Assembly (NCBI RefSeq): GCF_010993745.1
Contig: NZ_WOTN01000002.1
Coordinates: 620,001 to 684,000, forward strand
Length of the DNA: 64,000 nt
Reading direction: 5' to 3'
Source of the DNA: Fodinicola acaciae
GTDB taxonomy: Bacteria > Actinomycetota > Actinomycetes > Mycobacteriales > HKI-0501
A model generated the notes under the pieces. That model searched no databases and had not been told where the DNA came from. It was given only the letters and a program-made list of their open reading frames with translations. The position numbers and the translations under genes are program-made. Below are positions 1 through 8,600 of the stretch, in pieces (positions within the stretch are counted from its first letter, which is position 1; the number at the start of each line of letters is the position of its first letter).

Positions 1-1449
1 CGTGCGTACTCGATCGCGCTGATCGTTGTTGGCGTGCTGACCGGCCTTGCACTGCTCAATAATCGGCAGGCGCTTGGGACCGCCCTGCTGATTGCGTTCG
101 CGCTCGGGGCGGCGTATGTCGGATGGACAGTGCATCGCAGTGCTGTGGGTACGGCGCTGGCGATCCTCTGGTGGGTGCTGACCGCGCCCGCGATGTCCGC
201 ACTGGCTTCGCTGCGTGGTGACGGCGGGAGCGCACTGGCTCGCTTCACCGCTGGCACGTCAACGATCGTGGTGCTCGGAATCGCGGTTTGGCTCGTCGCC
301 GTACTGACACGCGCGAACCATCCCTGGTTGACCATCCTCACCTGTTGGCTGATCACGTTGCTGGCGATCGGGGTCGGCACTCTCGTCGTCCCCAACTACG
401 CGCTCGGGTTGGCTGTCGTGGTCACCGCGGCCTATCTCTACTGGCGGTCGGGCGCTCTTTTGCAGGTGGTCGATCGGCTGCGCGGTCAGGCGTACCAGAA
501 CCGCATCCTCGAAGGTGCATCGGACGCGCAGCGAGAGACGTTCGAGCGCCTTCGCGGCGTCAGCAAGGACATGCAGGTCATCTACCATCTCGAGGCGCCA
601 GCGGACTTCGGCGCGGCGATGCCGGTGGACGCGCTCGTCGTGGCGCCGACCGGGGTCTACACGGTCTTCGCCGTCGACGCACTCGGTCGCCTGCGGGTGA
701 ACGTTCAGACGCGGAATCGGGTGTCGGTCGAAGGCCGGAGCATCGACAAGCTGTTGTACGAACTCGCAGGCACCGCTTACGCGATCTCCGAGGCGCTGCG
801 GGTGGAGGTGACGCCGCTCGCCTCGATGGTCGGAGCGACCTTCCCGCCTGACTACCCGGGGATCATTCCGATTTCCACCGCGCTGAAATCCGAGGACGGC
901 GTCATGCAGTTGACGCTCCTGGATCCTCACCTGCTGGTCGACCGGCTTTATTACGGCGATGCGGTCTACACCACCGGACAGGTCGCGACGATCGTGCATC
1001 GCGCGCGTGGTTTGTTGCACCGGTCCGGTGGGAAGGGACACGTGCCGAGTCACGTCGACGTGCGGAAGTCCAACGCCAGGCGAGTGAAGCCGGCCGAGTC
1101 GCTGGACGACAGCGTCCTCGAGGAGGTCGCCGACGTGCTGTCATCGTCGTCGACCGGTGCGGACGTACGTCCCCAGGCGGCCGGCCGGCAACAGGGTGAC
1201 TATGCGCCGGGTGTCGAGGTGTCGTGGACCGACGACTCCGGCTCCTGGGACGGCTGGGTCTGCATGACCGGCGTCGTCGTTCTGATGGACATCCCGGATG
1301 GAGCGCTGGACACGACGTTGTCCGTCGGTGACGAGGTGGTCTGGATCGTGTCCAAGACCGAGTGGGAACGCGCGAATGACGCACAGCGCGACCCCGACCC
1401 GGCGCTCATCCAGCCCGTACGCGTGAACAGCCTGCGCGCCAACCACTAG
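1..1449 (+). CDS. Membrane protein with NERD-like domain, 5' end outside window
   Basis: The frame is open to base 1. The first start codon inside the window is GTG at 34, but it falls inside a hydrophobic stretch (SIALIVVGVLTGLALL), so the true start is probably upstream. Counting from that GTG, about the first 145 residues hold some five hydrophobic segments. A soluble part at about residues 165-330 contains MPVDALVVAPTGVY, which resembles the core of NERD (nuclease-related) domains. A charged linker follows, then a beta-rich tail of about 60 residues. I see no certain catalytic set, so nuclease activity is not claimed. The stop codon TAG lies inside a long perfect palindrome. Membrane location is clear; function is unknown. 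Confidence 0.6.
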   Translation, partial: RAYSIALIVVGVLTGLALLNNRQALGTALLIAFALGAAYVGWTVHRSAVGTALAILWWVLTAPAMSALASLRGDGGSALARFTAGTSTIVVLGIAVWLVAVLTRANHPWLTILTCWLITLLAIGVGTLVVPNYALGLAVVVTAAYLYWRSGALLQVVDRLRGQAYQNRILEGASDAQRETFERLRGVSKDMQVIYHLEAPADFGAAMPVDALVVAPTGVYTVFAVDALGRLRVNVQTRNRVSVEGRSIDKLLYELAGTAYAISEALRVEVTPLASMVGATFPPDYPGIIPISTALKSEDGVMQLTLLDPHLLVDRLYYGDAVYTTGQVATIVHRARGLLHRSGGKGHVPSHVDVRKSNARRVKPAESLDDSVLEEVADVLSSSSTGADVRPQAAGRQQGDYAPGVEVSWTDDSGSWDGWVCMTGVVVLMDIPDGALDTTLSVGDEVVWIVSKTEWERANDAQRDPDPALIQPVRVNSLRANH

Positions 1450-1480
1450 TGTCCCGAGTCAGACTCGGGACACTAGTGGT
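1442..1480. terminator. Perfect 19-bp-arm palindrome over the stop codon
   Basis: The arms ACCACTAGTGTCCCGAGTC and GACTCGGGACACTAGTGGT are exact inverted repeats around a single A at 1461. The upstream gene's TAG stop (1447-1449) is within the left arm. This should fold into a very stable hairpin and end transcription. The right arm also begins the adjacent foldback element, and the rare tetramer CTAG occurs at 1446, 1473 and 1637. No T-run follows. Confidence 0.6.
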
Positions 1481-1640
1481 GTGTTTCCGAAATGGCTCGC
1501 TGGTTCCGGCGCCCAGAAGCCGCCTGGACGCACCGGGAAGGCGCCCGGATACGCCCGCGGTATGAGGGCGCTTTCCCGGCACGCCCAGCCGCCTTCTGGA
1601 TCACCGGACCCGGCATCCGATTTCAGAAACACACCACTAG
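1473..1640. mobile_element. Non-coding foldback (MITE-like) element
   Basis: This 168-bp stretch is almost one imperfect palindrome. It starts CTAGTGGTGTGTTTC and ends with the complement GAAACACACCACTAG. The inner arms also pair, for example CCAGAAGCCGCCTGG against CCAGAAGGCGGCTGG, and CACCGGGAAGGCGCCC against TGCCGGGAAAGCGCCC. It codes for nothing convincing. CTAG at both ends could be part of the terminal repeat or a duplicated target. The structure fits a miniature inverted-repeat element moved in trans, but no transposase is in the window. It could also be a large static transcription-termination structure. Confidence 0.5.
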
Positions 1641-1695
1641 CGCGGCACGGCCATCGCGATGGATGGATAGCCTTCACGCTTTTCACGATGGCCGG

Positions 1696-2067
1696 TTAGT
1701 TGCTGCTTCCGCTGGATCCCGCCACACCAGCAGCGCCAATTCCCAGGAACGCGACACCGAAGAAGAGATACAGGACGACCCAGAAAGCCCACCAAGCGGC
1801 CGCGATGCCGGTGATGATCCAGCCGATGATGATGCCGGCCTTGGCCATCCCGTCGCCACCGACGGTGTTGTTGCTCTCGCGGATCTGCTTCACGGCGACG
1901 TGGCCGAGCACGGCTCCGACGATGGATACCGGACAACCACAGACAATGAGGGAGCCCAGCGAGACGATCAGCGAGGCGATGGCGAGGCCGCTGGTCGGTG
2001 GCGCCACCGGGTATGGCGGTGGATATGGCTGTCCGCCGTACGGGTTCGGGTTGTACGGGTTGGTCAT
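1696..2067 (-). CDS. DUF4190-type small membrane protein
   Basis: This is a 123-residue protein. The Pro/Tyr/Asn-rich N-terminus (about 25 residues, NPYNPNPYGGQPYPPPYP) is cytosolic-looking. It is followed by SGLAIASLIVSLGSLIVCGCPVSIVGAVLGH and a second pair of hydrophobic segments. The AIASLIvsL...P..IvGavlG pattern is typical of the DUF4190 family, which is common and functionally undefined in actinobacteria. The ATG at 2067 follows a clear GGAGAGGGAG site. Two similar proteins occur at 49334-51364 and 51450-51722. Confidence 0.75.
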   Translation of the reverse strand: MTNPYNPNPYGGQPYPPPYPVAPPTSGLAIASLIVSLGSLIVCGCPVSIVGAVLGHVAVKQIRESNNTVGGDGMAKAGIIIGWIITGIAAAWWAFWVVLYLFFGVAFLGIGAAGVAGSSGSSN

Positions 2068-2211
2068 CGAGTTGCTCCCTCTCCTGCCACCTGCCGGCCA
2101 CAGGTTAGCAGCAGGGGTCCATCGTCGTGATCCGGCTTGGCGGACCGTGGCGCGGTACGCGCGGCCTGCCTGATGCTTCTCGTTGGCGAGGCGTCAGGCA
2201 GACGGATGCAA

Positions 2212-2779
2212 CTAATTCGCGGGCAGGGAGAACTGGACGGTCACCGGTGCGGATGCGCGCGTAGGCAGGTTTGAGAGGCCCAAAGTCGCCGTCCAACGAC
2301 AGGTGAGCGTGGCGGTCGTGGTTGCGGGGCTGACCGGCACCAGCACGCGATCGGGGAGCATGCCGAGTGCGTTGTAGATCGGTGTGGCGTTGATCGGTTG
2401 GACGCCTGCCGGCGTAATCGTGAACGCGTCGGCGGCGAAATGTGGTCCCAGCACGTCACTCCACACCCGGGTTGACGAGGTTCACGCTCAGCCAGAGCAT
2501 ACCAGGCGGCGCGTATTTCTTTTCCGGGTCGAATGGCGTCAGTGCGGTCTGCGCCACGTCGACCTTGAACGGCGTCGTACCCGATGAGCTGACAGTTTTG
2601 TTTATCACCACGTAGTTCTTGGACCGGTGGAGCGGGGCGAACTCCGGAGCCGCGACACGCGCGGCGGCGCGAATGTCGTACCGTTGCGTTTTCCCTGGGC
2701 TGTCAGTTCCAGATAGACCGGCGTTTTTCGGCGTGGAGGCGACGACGACATGTCGAACGACAGGAATTGGGTATTTCAC
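2212..2779 (-). pseudogene. Frameshifted extracellular-type protein, remnant of one gene
   Basis: Two overlapping minus-strand frames read as one protein. The first (2779 to 2456) ends ...LSVNLVNPGVE-stop. The second (2466 to 2212) begins VWSDVLGPHFAADAF and continues with no similarity break to ...VTVQFSLPAN. Skipping one G in the CCCGGG run near 2470 would join them. The 5' end is also odd: upstream of GTG 2779 the same frame still looks coding (LPKALCDISAKPYDPCVKYP) but runs into a stop within the hairpin at 2822-2860. The most likely reading is a decayed or missequenced C-terminal part of a secreted protein. No family was recognised. If the shift is a sequencing error the gene may be intact but short. 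Confidence 0.5.
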
Positions 2780-2821
2780 GCACGGGTCGTAGGGCTTGGC
2801 GCTGATGTCGCACAGCGCCTT

Positions 2822-2860
2822 CGGTAGGTCTTCCTCGGGGGTCTCGAGGAAGACCTACCG
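2822..2860 (-). terminator. 16-bp-arm hairpin downstream of the HNH gene
   Basis: CGGTAGGTCTTCCTCG and CGAGGAAGACCTACCG are exact complements separated by a 7-nt loop. The hairpin starts 4 bp after the HNH stop codon on the minus strand. There is no strong T-run, so this is a stem-only terminator candidate. Confidence 0.6.
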
Positions 2861-2863
2861 CCG

Positions 2864-3352
2864 TTAGTTGGCCAGGTATGGTTCCCAGGTCGGGTCGGCG
2901 GCGATGAGGCCGATGACCAGCCAGCCGGTGACGCGGGGTGCGACCGGCGTGTGCGGCAGGGTCCAGCCGAGCTCCTTCAGCAGCCGGTTTCCCTTGCGAG
3001 CGTTGCAGGACTCGCAGGCGGCCACGCAGTTGGTGAAGGTGTCGCGGCCGCCGCGGGAGCGGGGGAGGACGTGGTCGATGGTGGTGGCCTTGCCGCCGCA
3101 GTACGCGCAACGGTGCCGGTCGCGCTGGAGCACGGCCCGACGGGAGAATGGCGCGGTGCCGCGAAAAGGTACCCGGACGAAGCGCGTCAGCCGGACCACC
3201 CTCGGCAGCCGTACGGAACACCGCGCGCTGCGCAGTTCGCCGCCGGACTCGACTATTTCCGCTTTTTCGGCCAACACCAGGACGATCGCGCGCCGGGTCG
3301 ATACGACGGTCAGCGGCTCGTACGTGGTGTTGAGCACGAGAGTGGTGTGCAC
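2864..3352 (-). CDS. HNH endonuclease family protein
   Basis: This 162-residue protein starts MHTTLVLNTTYEPLTVVSTRRAIVLVL. Its HNH/treble-clef core at about residues 75-125 has paired CAYC and CESC zinc knuckles, an IDHVLPRSRGG box and TNCVAAC, then NARKGN. Size and layout match the short HNH proteins found singly in most actinobacterial genomes, whose biological role is unclear. The GTG at 3352 was chosen because AAAGGAGGG lies 6 nt upstream; longer frames upstream cross into whiB and lack coding character. The gene lies downstream of whiB on the same strand and is followed by a hairpin. Metal-dependent DNA cleavage is inferred from the family. Confidence 0.85.
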   Translation of the reverse strand: MHTTLVLNTTYEPLTVVSTRRAIVLVLAEKAEIVESGGELRSARCSVRLPRVVRLTRFVRVPFRGTAPFSRRAVLQRDRHRCAYCGGKATTIDHVLPRSRGGRDTFTNCVAACESCNARKGNRLLKELGWTLPHTPVAPRVTGWLVIGLIAADPTWEPYLAN

Positions 3353-3422
3353 GGTGTCCCTCCTTTCTGGCCGTCCGCGCCGGCGCCGGAAGCTGTCTTT
3401 GTCCGGCGCCGGCCGTTCTTTT

Positions 3423-3671
3423 TCAGGCAGCGCTTCGTTTTGGCTCGGTGAGCTGGCCGTCCTCGAACAGCAGGCCGCCCCACACTCCCCACTCGCGGTG
3501 GCACAGAGCCCACTCCCCGCAGGAATCCACGATCGGACAGCTCGCGCAGACCGTGATGGCCTCGGCGAACTGCGACGGAGAAATCGGGTCGAAAATCTCC
3601 GGGTCCGGGTGATCGCGGCACGCGCGGTGGCGGTCGTGGCGCGGGTCACGCAGCTCCTGGATCGGTGTCAT
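3423..3671 (-). CDS. WhiB-family iron-sulfur transcriptional regulator
   Basis: This 82-residue protein has the four cluster cysteines at C18, C42, C45 and C51 (C-x2-C-x5-C at the end), followed by GVWGG at 62-66, the turn that contacts sigma factor in WhiB-like proteins. An extra Cys is at 57. The ATG at 3671 is preceded by an ideal AAGGAGGTGA. WhiB proteins are actinobacterium-specific redox-sensing regulators that bind the primary sigma factor. Which paralogue this is cannot be told from sequence alone. The C-terminus is short and ends EPKRSAA. Confidence 0.9.
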   Translation of the reverse strand: MTPIQELRDPRHDRHRACRDHPDPEIFDPISPSQFAEAITVCASCPIVDSCGEWALCHREWGVWGGLLFEDGQLTEPKRSAA

Positions 3672-3737
3672 GCCGGTCACCTCCTTCAAGGCAGCACTGA
3701 ATCGCCGGACGTCCGGCGGGTTTTGGTGCGGAGCAAC

Positions 3738-3769
3738 AAAAAAGCCGCTCCGGTCGGTCCGGAGCGGCT
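3738..3769 (-). terminator. Rho-independent terminator
   Basis: On the minus strand the stem AGCCGCTCCGG/CCGGAGCGGCT with a 5-nt loop is followed directly by TTTTTT. It ends the 45-residue gene upstream and isolates whiB as its own transcription unit. Confidence 0.85.
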
Positions 3770-3786
3770 GGCGCGAGCCAGAAAAC

Positions 3787-3924
3787 CTAGCTCGTGGACA
3801 GGCGCGTCCGGGTGATCGTCGGGTTGTCCTTGTGGCTGGACGACAACGGTCCCTGGCAGGCCAGGTGACCGAGCACGACGACATGGCGCCGATAGCGCTC
3901 CGTCGGTTTCGCGTACGCGGTCAC
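3787..3924 (-). CDS. Small basic protein of 45 residues, unrecognised
   Basis: This minus-strand frame starts at GTG 3924 (MTAYAKPTERYRRHVVVLGH) and ends at a TAG 18 bp before a strong Rho-independent terminator. An AAGGA sequence lies 10 nt upstream of the start. The protein is basic with one Cys (LACQGPL) and a Ser/Thr-rich tail. It has no membrane segment. A dedicated terminator and correct spacing make expression likely. It shares the strand with whiB but is separated from it by the terminator. Function is unknown. Confidence 0.55.
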   Translation of the reverse strand: MTAYAKPTERYRRHVVVLGHLACQGPLSSSHKDNPTITRTRLSTS

Positions 3925-4022
3925 GAGTGATCAGTCCTTAGTCGAAGGTCGGCCCCAACCGAGGCCGAAACCAACTGTACCGCGACCGCGCCAACCGACA
4001 ACAGACTTTTCCACAGCCAAGA

Positions 4023-4889
4023 TCAGAACGACCGCTGTACGGGATGACGGGCGACGACCCGACGCTGAGCGTCGGAGCCGTTTCGCTGCAGTGGCGCACC
4101 GAATTTCCGTGCGCGTACGGCCGCCAATGTGCGTTGAGCGCGCGCGTTGACCGCGGCCGTACGTTGTGACTCCTCTTCCGACAGCGGAAGGTTTGGCAGT
4201 TCTTCCTCGACATCGGCGTCCGGCCGTGCGTGCCGGCCGACCCGGGAGGTCGGGCGTGGGGCGGTTTTTTCCGGGTTTTTCAGGCCGACCGCGCGCGCGA
4301 GCAGGTCGTCCTGCGCGCTCAGCCGCTGGTCCATCCGCAGGATCAGCTCCTCGTTGCGCTTGAGCTGCTCGGCCTGCCGGTCGATGACCAGGGCCTGGTC
4401 GTTGATGATCCGCTGGTAGTTTTGCAGCGTCGCGTCCTGGCGCGCGATGATTTCGTTTTGCTGCTGGATTGTCTGTTGCAGCACGGCAATGTGTCCGGAG
4501 AACGCGTCGGGTTCCGGCTCGGCCGCGGCGGGCCTCGTCGCCGACACAGGACGCTGTTGGAAGCCGGCCGGCCATGCCGACGAGACGCCTGGCGCGGTGG
4601 CGGAGCCGGCGATCTCGTCGAAGGTCTCCCGCAAGTCGACTCCCTGGGTCGCGGCCCATCCGGTGACCGTGGTGGCCTGTTCGGCGTACGCGATGCCGTG
4701 CGGTTCGCCGACGATGTGGACGAAAACGCCGTGCACGCTTTCGGTGCGCAGGCCGGCCGGCAATGCCCTGACGTATTCGCGCAGCCCGCGCGGCGAGGCC
4801 ATCACCTTCTCGCCGATTCGTTTCCACAGCGGTGCGGCGGCCGCGGCATGCCGCCGGTGCCGGCTCTGCTCCTCGAACGGCACCGTCAC
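4023..4889 (-). CDS. Coiled-coil protein next to the VirD4-like ATPase, unknown
   Basis: This is a 288-residue protein starting MTVPFEEQSRHRRHAAAAAP. Its GTG overlaps the upstream stop as GTGA, so the two genes are translationally coupled. Residues 30-110 are globular (LPAGLRTESVHGVFVHIVG). A long heptad-like coiled coil rich in Gln, Glu and Arg spans about residues 145-205 (HIAVLQQTIQQQNEIIARQD onward). The C-terminus is charged and disordered. No family was recognised. The pair 5497-4023 diverges from the large ATPase gene, so a role with it is inferred only from position. Confidence 0.65.
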   Translation of the reverse strand: MTVPFEEQSRHRRHAAAAAPLWKRIGEKVMASPRGLREYVRALPAGLRTESVHGVFVHIVGEPHGIAYAEQATTVTGWAATQGVDLRETFDEIAGSATAPGVSSAWPAGFQQRPVSATRPAAAEPEPDAFSGHIAVLQQTIQQQNEIIARQDATLQNYQRIINDQALVIDRQAEQLKRNEELILRMDQRLSAQDDLLARAVGLKNPEKTAPRPTSRVGRHARPDADVEEELPNLPLSEEESQRTAAVNARAQRTLAAVRARKFGAPLQRNGSDAQRRVVARHPVQRSF

Positions 4890-5497
4890 AGTGGCTCCAG
4901 GAAACCGCACCGGGCCGCGACGATCATCGGCACCGCGGCGGAGAACATCTGCGCCAGTTCTTCCAGCGTCAGCGGCGCCTCCTCGGAGCCGGACATCAGG
5001 CCGAGGTCGTACTTGACGATGTCGTCCCAGATCGACGAGGAGTTGTACGAACCGCACCAGAACGTGTAAACGTCCGGCACGACCTCCAGCAGCACCTCGC
5101 CGTTTTTGCCGATACGGAAGGTCTCCGGCTCCTCGGCGGTGTTGCCGAGGCCTTCGGCGGTCGGGAAAAGCCGGTGCGTACGCAGAAAATGCAGCGCCGA
5201 CTCGGCGCCCGGCTCGTACTCGGCCAGTACGCGGCTGCTCAGCAGCCGCTCGACCAGCTCGGTGGTGCCGTCGCCGACCGACGGCTCGGCCAGCTCGACC
5301 AGCCGCTCACGGGTGAACGTGAGGTTGGCGTGCGACTCGATGTCGGCGTGCGCGGTCAACCACACCTGGTAAGCGTCGTGTGGCAGCGCGATCGACTGGT
5401 CGGCGCGCAGCACCTCGTAGAACTCCGGCTCGGGTCCGCTGCCGATCGCGAACCGGGGCCCGTTACCGAAGCCGACCGGCACGACGATCGCGGTCAC
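4886..5497 (-). CDS. Conserved-looking protein of unknown function
   Basis: This 203-residue soluble protein starts MTAIVVPVGFGNGPRFAIGS. The GTG at 5497 is chosen because GGGAGG lies 5-8 nt upstream; longer in-frame extensions cross the divergent promoter. It has a middle segment with FTRERLVELAEPSVGDGTTELVERLL that could form a winged-helix-like fold, and a C-terminal helical part (LTLEELAQMFSAAVPMIVAA). There is no signal peptide. It is the first gene of a two-gene operon facing away from the VirD4-like ATPase across 140 bp. No function was recognised. Confidence 0.6.
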   Translation of the reverse strand: MTAIVVPVGFGNGPRFAIGSGPEPEFYEVLRADQSIALPHDAYQVWLTAHADIESHANLTFTRERLVELAEPSVGDGTTELVERLLSSRVLAEYEPGAESALHFLRTHRLFPTAEGLGNTAEEPETFRIGKNGEVLLEVVPDVYTFWCGSYNSSSIWDDIVKYDLGLMSGSEEAPLTLEELAQMFSAAVPMIVAARCGFLEPL

Positions 5498-5637
5498 CCG
5501 ACCTCCCAGTCCGGACAAGCACCTGACCATATCCACGGTATCAGCGGGTATGCACGGGTCGGGCCCGAACAAAGCAGTCTGTGGAGGATGGCCGGTACCC
5601 TGAGCAGCGCGGGGCGAACCATGCGGGAAGGCGAAAC

Positions 5638-8600
5638 GTGGCACTGGACGACAAGAGCGAGGAGCGGCTGGTCTGGGCCTTCGCCGGGCTGACCGTGTTG
5701 GCCATGCTGGCCTGGCTGTTCGGATTCCTGATCTGGGACTCCGGACAGCTCGCCGGCCTGGTGGCGCACGGCCGGTTTCCGGCGTCGACGCCGGGCGACG
5801 TGCCCGGCGTGCTGATCCGGATCTGGAGCACACTGGCGGACCCGGCGCAGGCGTGGCCGGTCAAGGCCAGAGCCGGCGTGGGACCCGCGGGCTTGCTCTA
5901 CGTGTTGTTCGCCGTACAGCTGGTCGTCGTCATCGCGGTCATCCTGCTGATCGTCCGGATGGTGTTCCGGTTTCGCCGGCGCCGCAAGAGCCGCCGGCTG
6001 CGGCTCGGCTTCGCCTCGCCGGGTGAGATCGACCGGTTGCTCTCCGCGTCCGCCGTACAGAAGAAGGCTCCGTCCGTACGCCCGTCGATGCCGAAGGCCC
6101 GTCCGGGTGACGTCGGTTTCGCGATCGGGAAGGACATCCGGTCCAACAAGCAGTTGTACGGGTCCGTCGAGGACGTCTTCCTGATCGTCGCGCCGCCGCG
6201 GCAGGGCAAGGACGTGCATTTCTGCATTCCCTACACGATCGACGCTCCGGGGCCGGTGCTGATGACCTCGACGCGCGCCGACGCGTTCGGGGCCACCGTT
6301 TCCATGCGTGAGCGGGTCGGCCAGGTCTGGGTTTTCGACCCCAACAACATGACGTCCTGGCCAAACCGGTTGCGTTGGTCGCCGGTGCGCGGTTGTGAGG
6401 AGCCGCTGCGCGCGCTGTCCCGCGCGTCGGCTTTCGTCGCTGGCGCCGGTGTCAGCGAAGGCGTGACCAACGCGAGCTACTGGACCGGCGTGGCGACCTC
6501 GATCCTGCGCTGCTATCTGCACGCCGCCGCGCTGGCAAACCGCACGATGGCCGATGTCGTACGGTGGTCGACCCAGCCGACCAATCCGGAACCGGCGAAC
6601 ATTCTGCGCTGGGGCGAACAGCAGGGCATCGCGGCGCCGGGATGGGCCGGTGAGCTCGAGCAGGCCGCCGCGGCGGACTCGGAGTCGCGCGGAAACATGT
6701 GGAACGGCGTACGCCGTGCGCTGGACTGCTTCGCCGACCCGTCGGTGCTCGCGTCGTGTTCGCCGGGACCGGACGAATCCTTCGACGTGCAGGCGTTTCT
6801 CAACGGCCGCAACACGTTGTACGTGCTGGGCAAGGAAAAGAAGGCCGGCAGCGTGGCGCCGTTGGTGACCGCGCTGATGGAGGACATCTTCGACCAGGCG
6901 CGTGCGATCGCCACCCGGATGCCGAACAGCCGGCTCGACCCGCCGCTGACCGTCGAGCTCAACGAGGCCGCGCACATCGCGCCGATGCCCAACCTGCCCG
7001 GCTACATGGGTGACTCCGGCGGTTTTTCCATCGCCCTGCACGTGTATCTGCAGTCGCTGGCGCAGGCCAGGTCGCGCTGGAGCGACGACGAGGCGGCGGT
7101 CATGTGGGACACCGCCGCGGTCCGCGTCGTGATGGGTGGGTCGGGTCACGTCAACGATCTCGACGACATCTCGCGGCTGATCGGTGAGGTCGACGAGAAG
7201 CAGAAGACCAGGACGCGCGGCAACGACGGCCGGTCGGTGTCGGTGTCGCAGCAGGCGCGGCGCGTACTCACCGTCGACGAGCTCCGCACCCTGGAGTTTG
7301 GTCGCGCGGTCGTCGTCGCGCGGTCGGCGCGGCCGGTGGAGATCCGGTTGACGCCGTGGTGGAAGCGCGCGGACGCCGAGGCGATCAAGGCCGGTCAGCA
7401 GCGGGTGAGCGCGATGCTCGCCGAGCCGGAACGGCCGACGATGTTGCTGCCCGCGGCCAAGCCGAAGCCGGGTCTGCCGCCGGCCGGTCCGCGGCCCGAG
7501 TCGAAGCGGCCGGCCGGTGTGGAGCATCGCGGCTATCGGCCTGCGCTCGGCGGCATTCCGGCGTACGGCGGACCGCAGGGCGCGGCACCGTCGGACGAGC
7601 CGGCGCAGTTGCCGTCGTGGACCGACGTGCCGCAGATCCCGGGGCCTGAGCCCTCGGAGCCGTCCGCGGCTGCCGAAGCCGAGGTGCCGATCCACGAGCG
7701 CGAGACGACGCGGCTGCCGTACGGCCAGTCGAGTGCGGCGCCGGAGACGGCGGCTCCGGCATATCGCGGCATCGACTCGACCACCGAGTGGCGGATGCCG
7801 CGATCGGCGCAGCGTCCCGCGGACTCGGCGCCGGTGTCGGCCCAGCCGGCGGAGCCTGAGCCGGCGTCGAGCCCGCCGTACGCGAGGTCGGCGTCCGGCG
7901 CGCCGTATGACCCAGCTCAGCAGGCGTCCGCGCCGCCGCGGCCGGTGTCGGCTTCGCCATCGGCGCAGCCGGTGTCGGGGATGCCTTATGAATCGGGTCG
8001 GCCGGCGTCGAGCCCGCCGTCCGCGCGGTCGGCGTCCGGAACGCCGTATGAGCCGGCGCAGCAGGCGTCCGCTCCGCCTGAGTCGGCAGTGCCTCAGCCG
8101 GCATCGCCTCAGCCGGCATCGGCTCCGCCGTATGCGCAGCCGTCGTCGGTCACGCCATCTGAGCCTGCGTCGAGTCCGCCGTATGCGCGGCCGGTGTCGG
8201 CGCAGCCTGCCGCGCCGCCAGCCACGCCGCCGGTCGCAGAGCCGCCTGCGCCGGTCGCACCACCGTTCGGCCAGCTGCCTGCCGACCGACCGGCCCGGCG
8301 GGTTCCACCTCCGGTCGCTCAACCTCCGATTGCTCAGCCGCCGGTCGCTCAGCCAGCGCCGCCGGTCGTCCAGCCGGAGCCGCCGGTCGCCACGCCGGCT
8401 CCGCCGCTGGCCGGTCCGCTGAACCAGCCGTCGCCACCGGAGACGCACGAGCCGCCGGCGCCGCCGCCAGGCCAGCCGGCTCCGTTGTTCACGCCGGTCA
8501 TCCCGGTCGAGTCCGGAGCGCAGCAGTCTCCGGAGGCGGCTACCACCGAGCTTCCGCCGCGTTCGGCGGAGCAGCCGGCGCCGCAGTGGGGACCGGTCGG

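Noticed and set aside
1481-1699. Small open frames inside the foldback element
   Set aside because: They exist on both strands because the DNA is palindromic, and have no ribosome site or homology pattern.
3423-3884. Longer WhiB reading frame starting at 3884
   Set aside because: It would run through a Rho-independent terminator; the ATG at 3671 has an ideal ribosome site and the family length.
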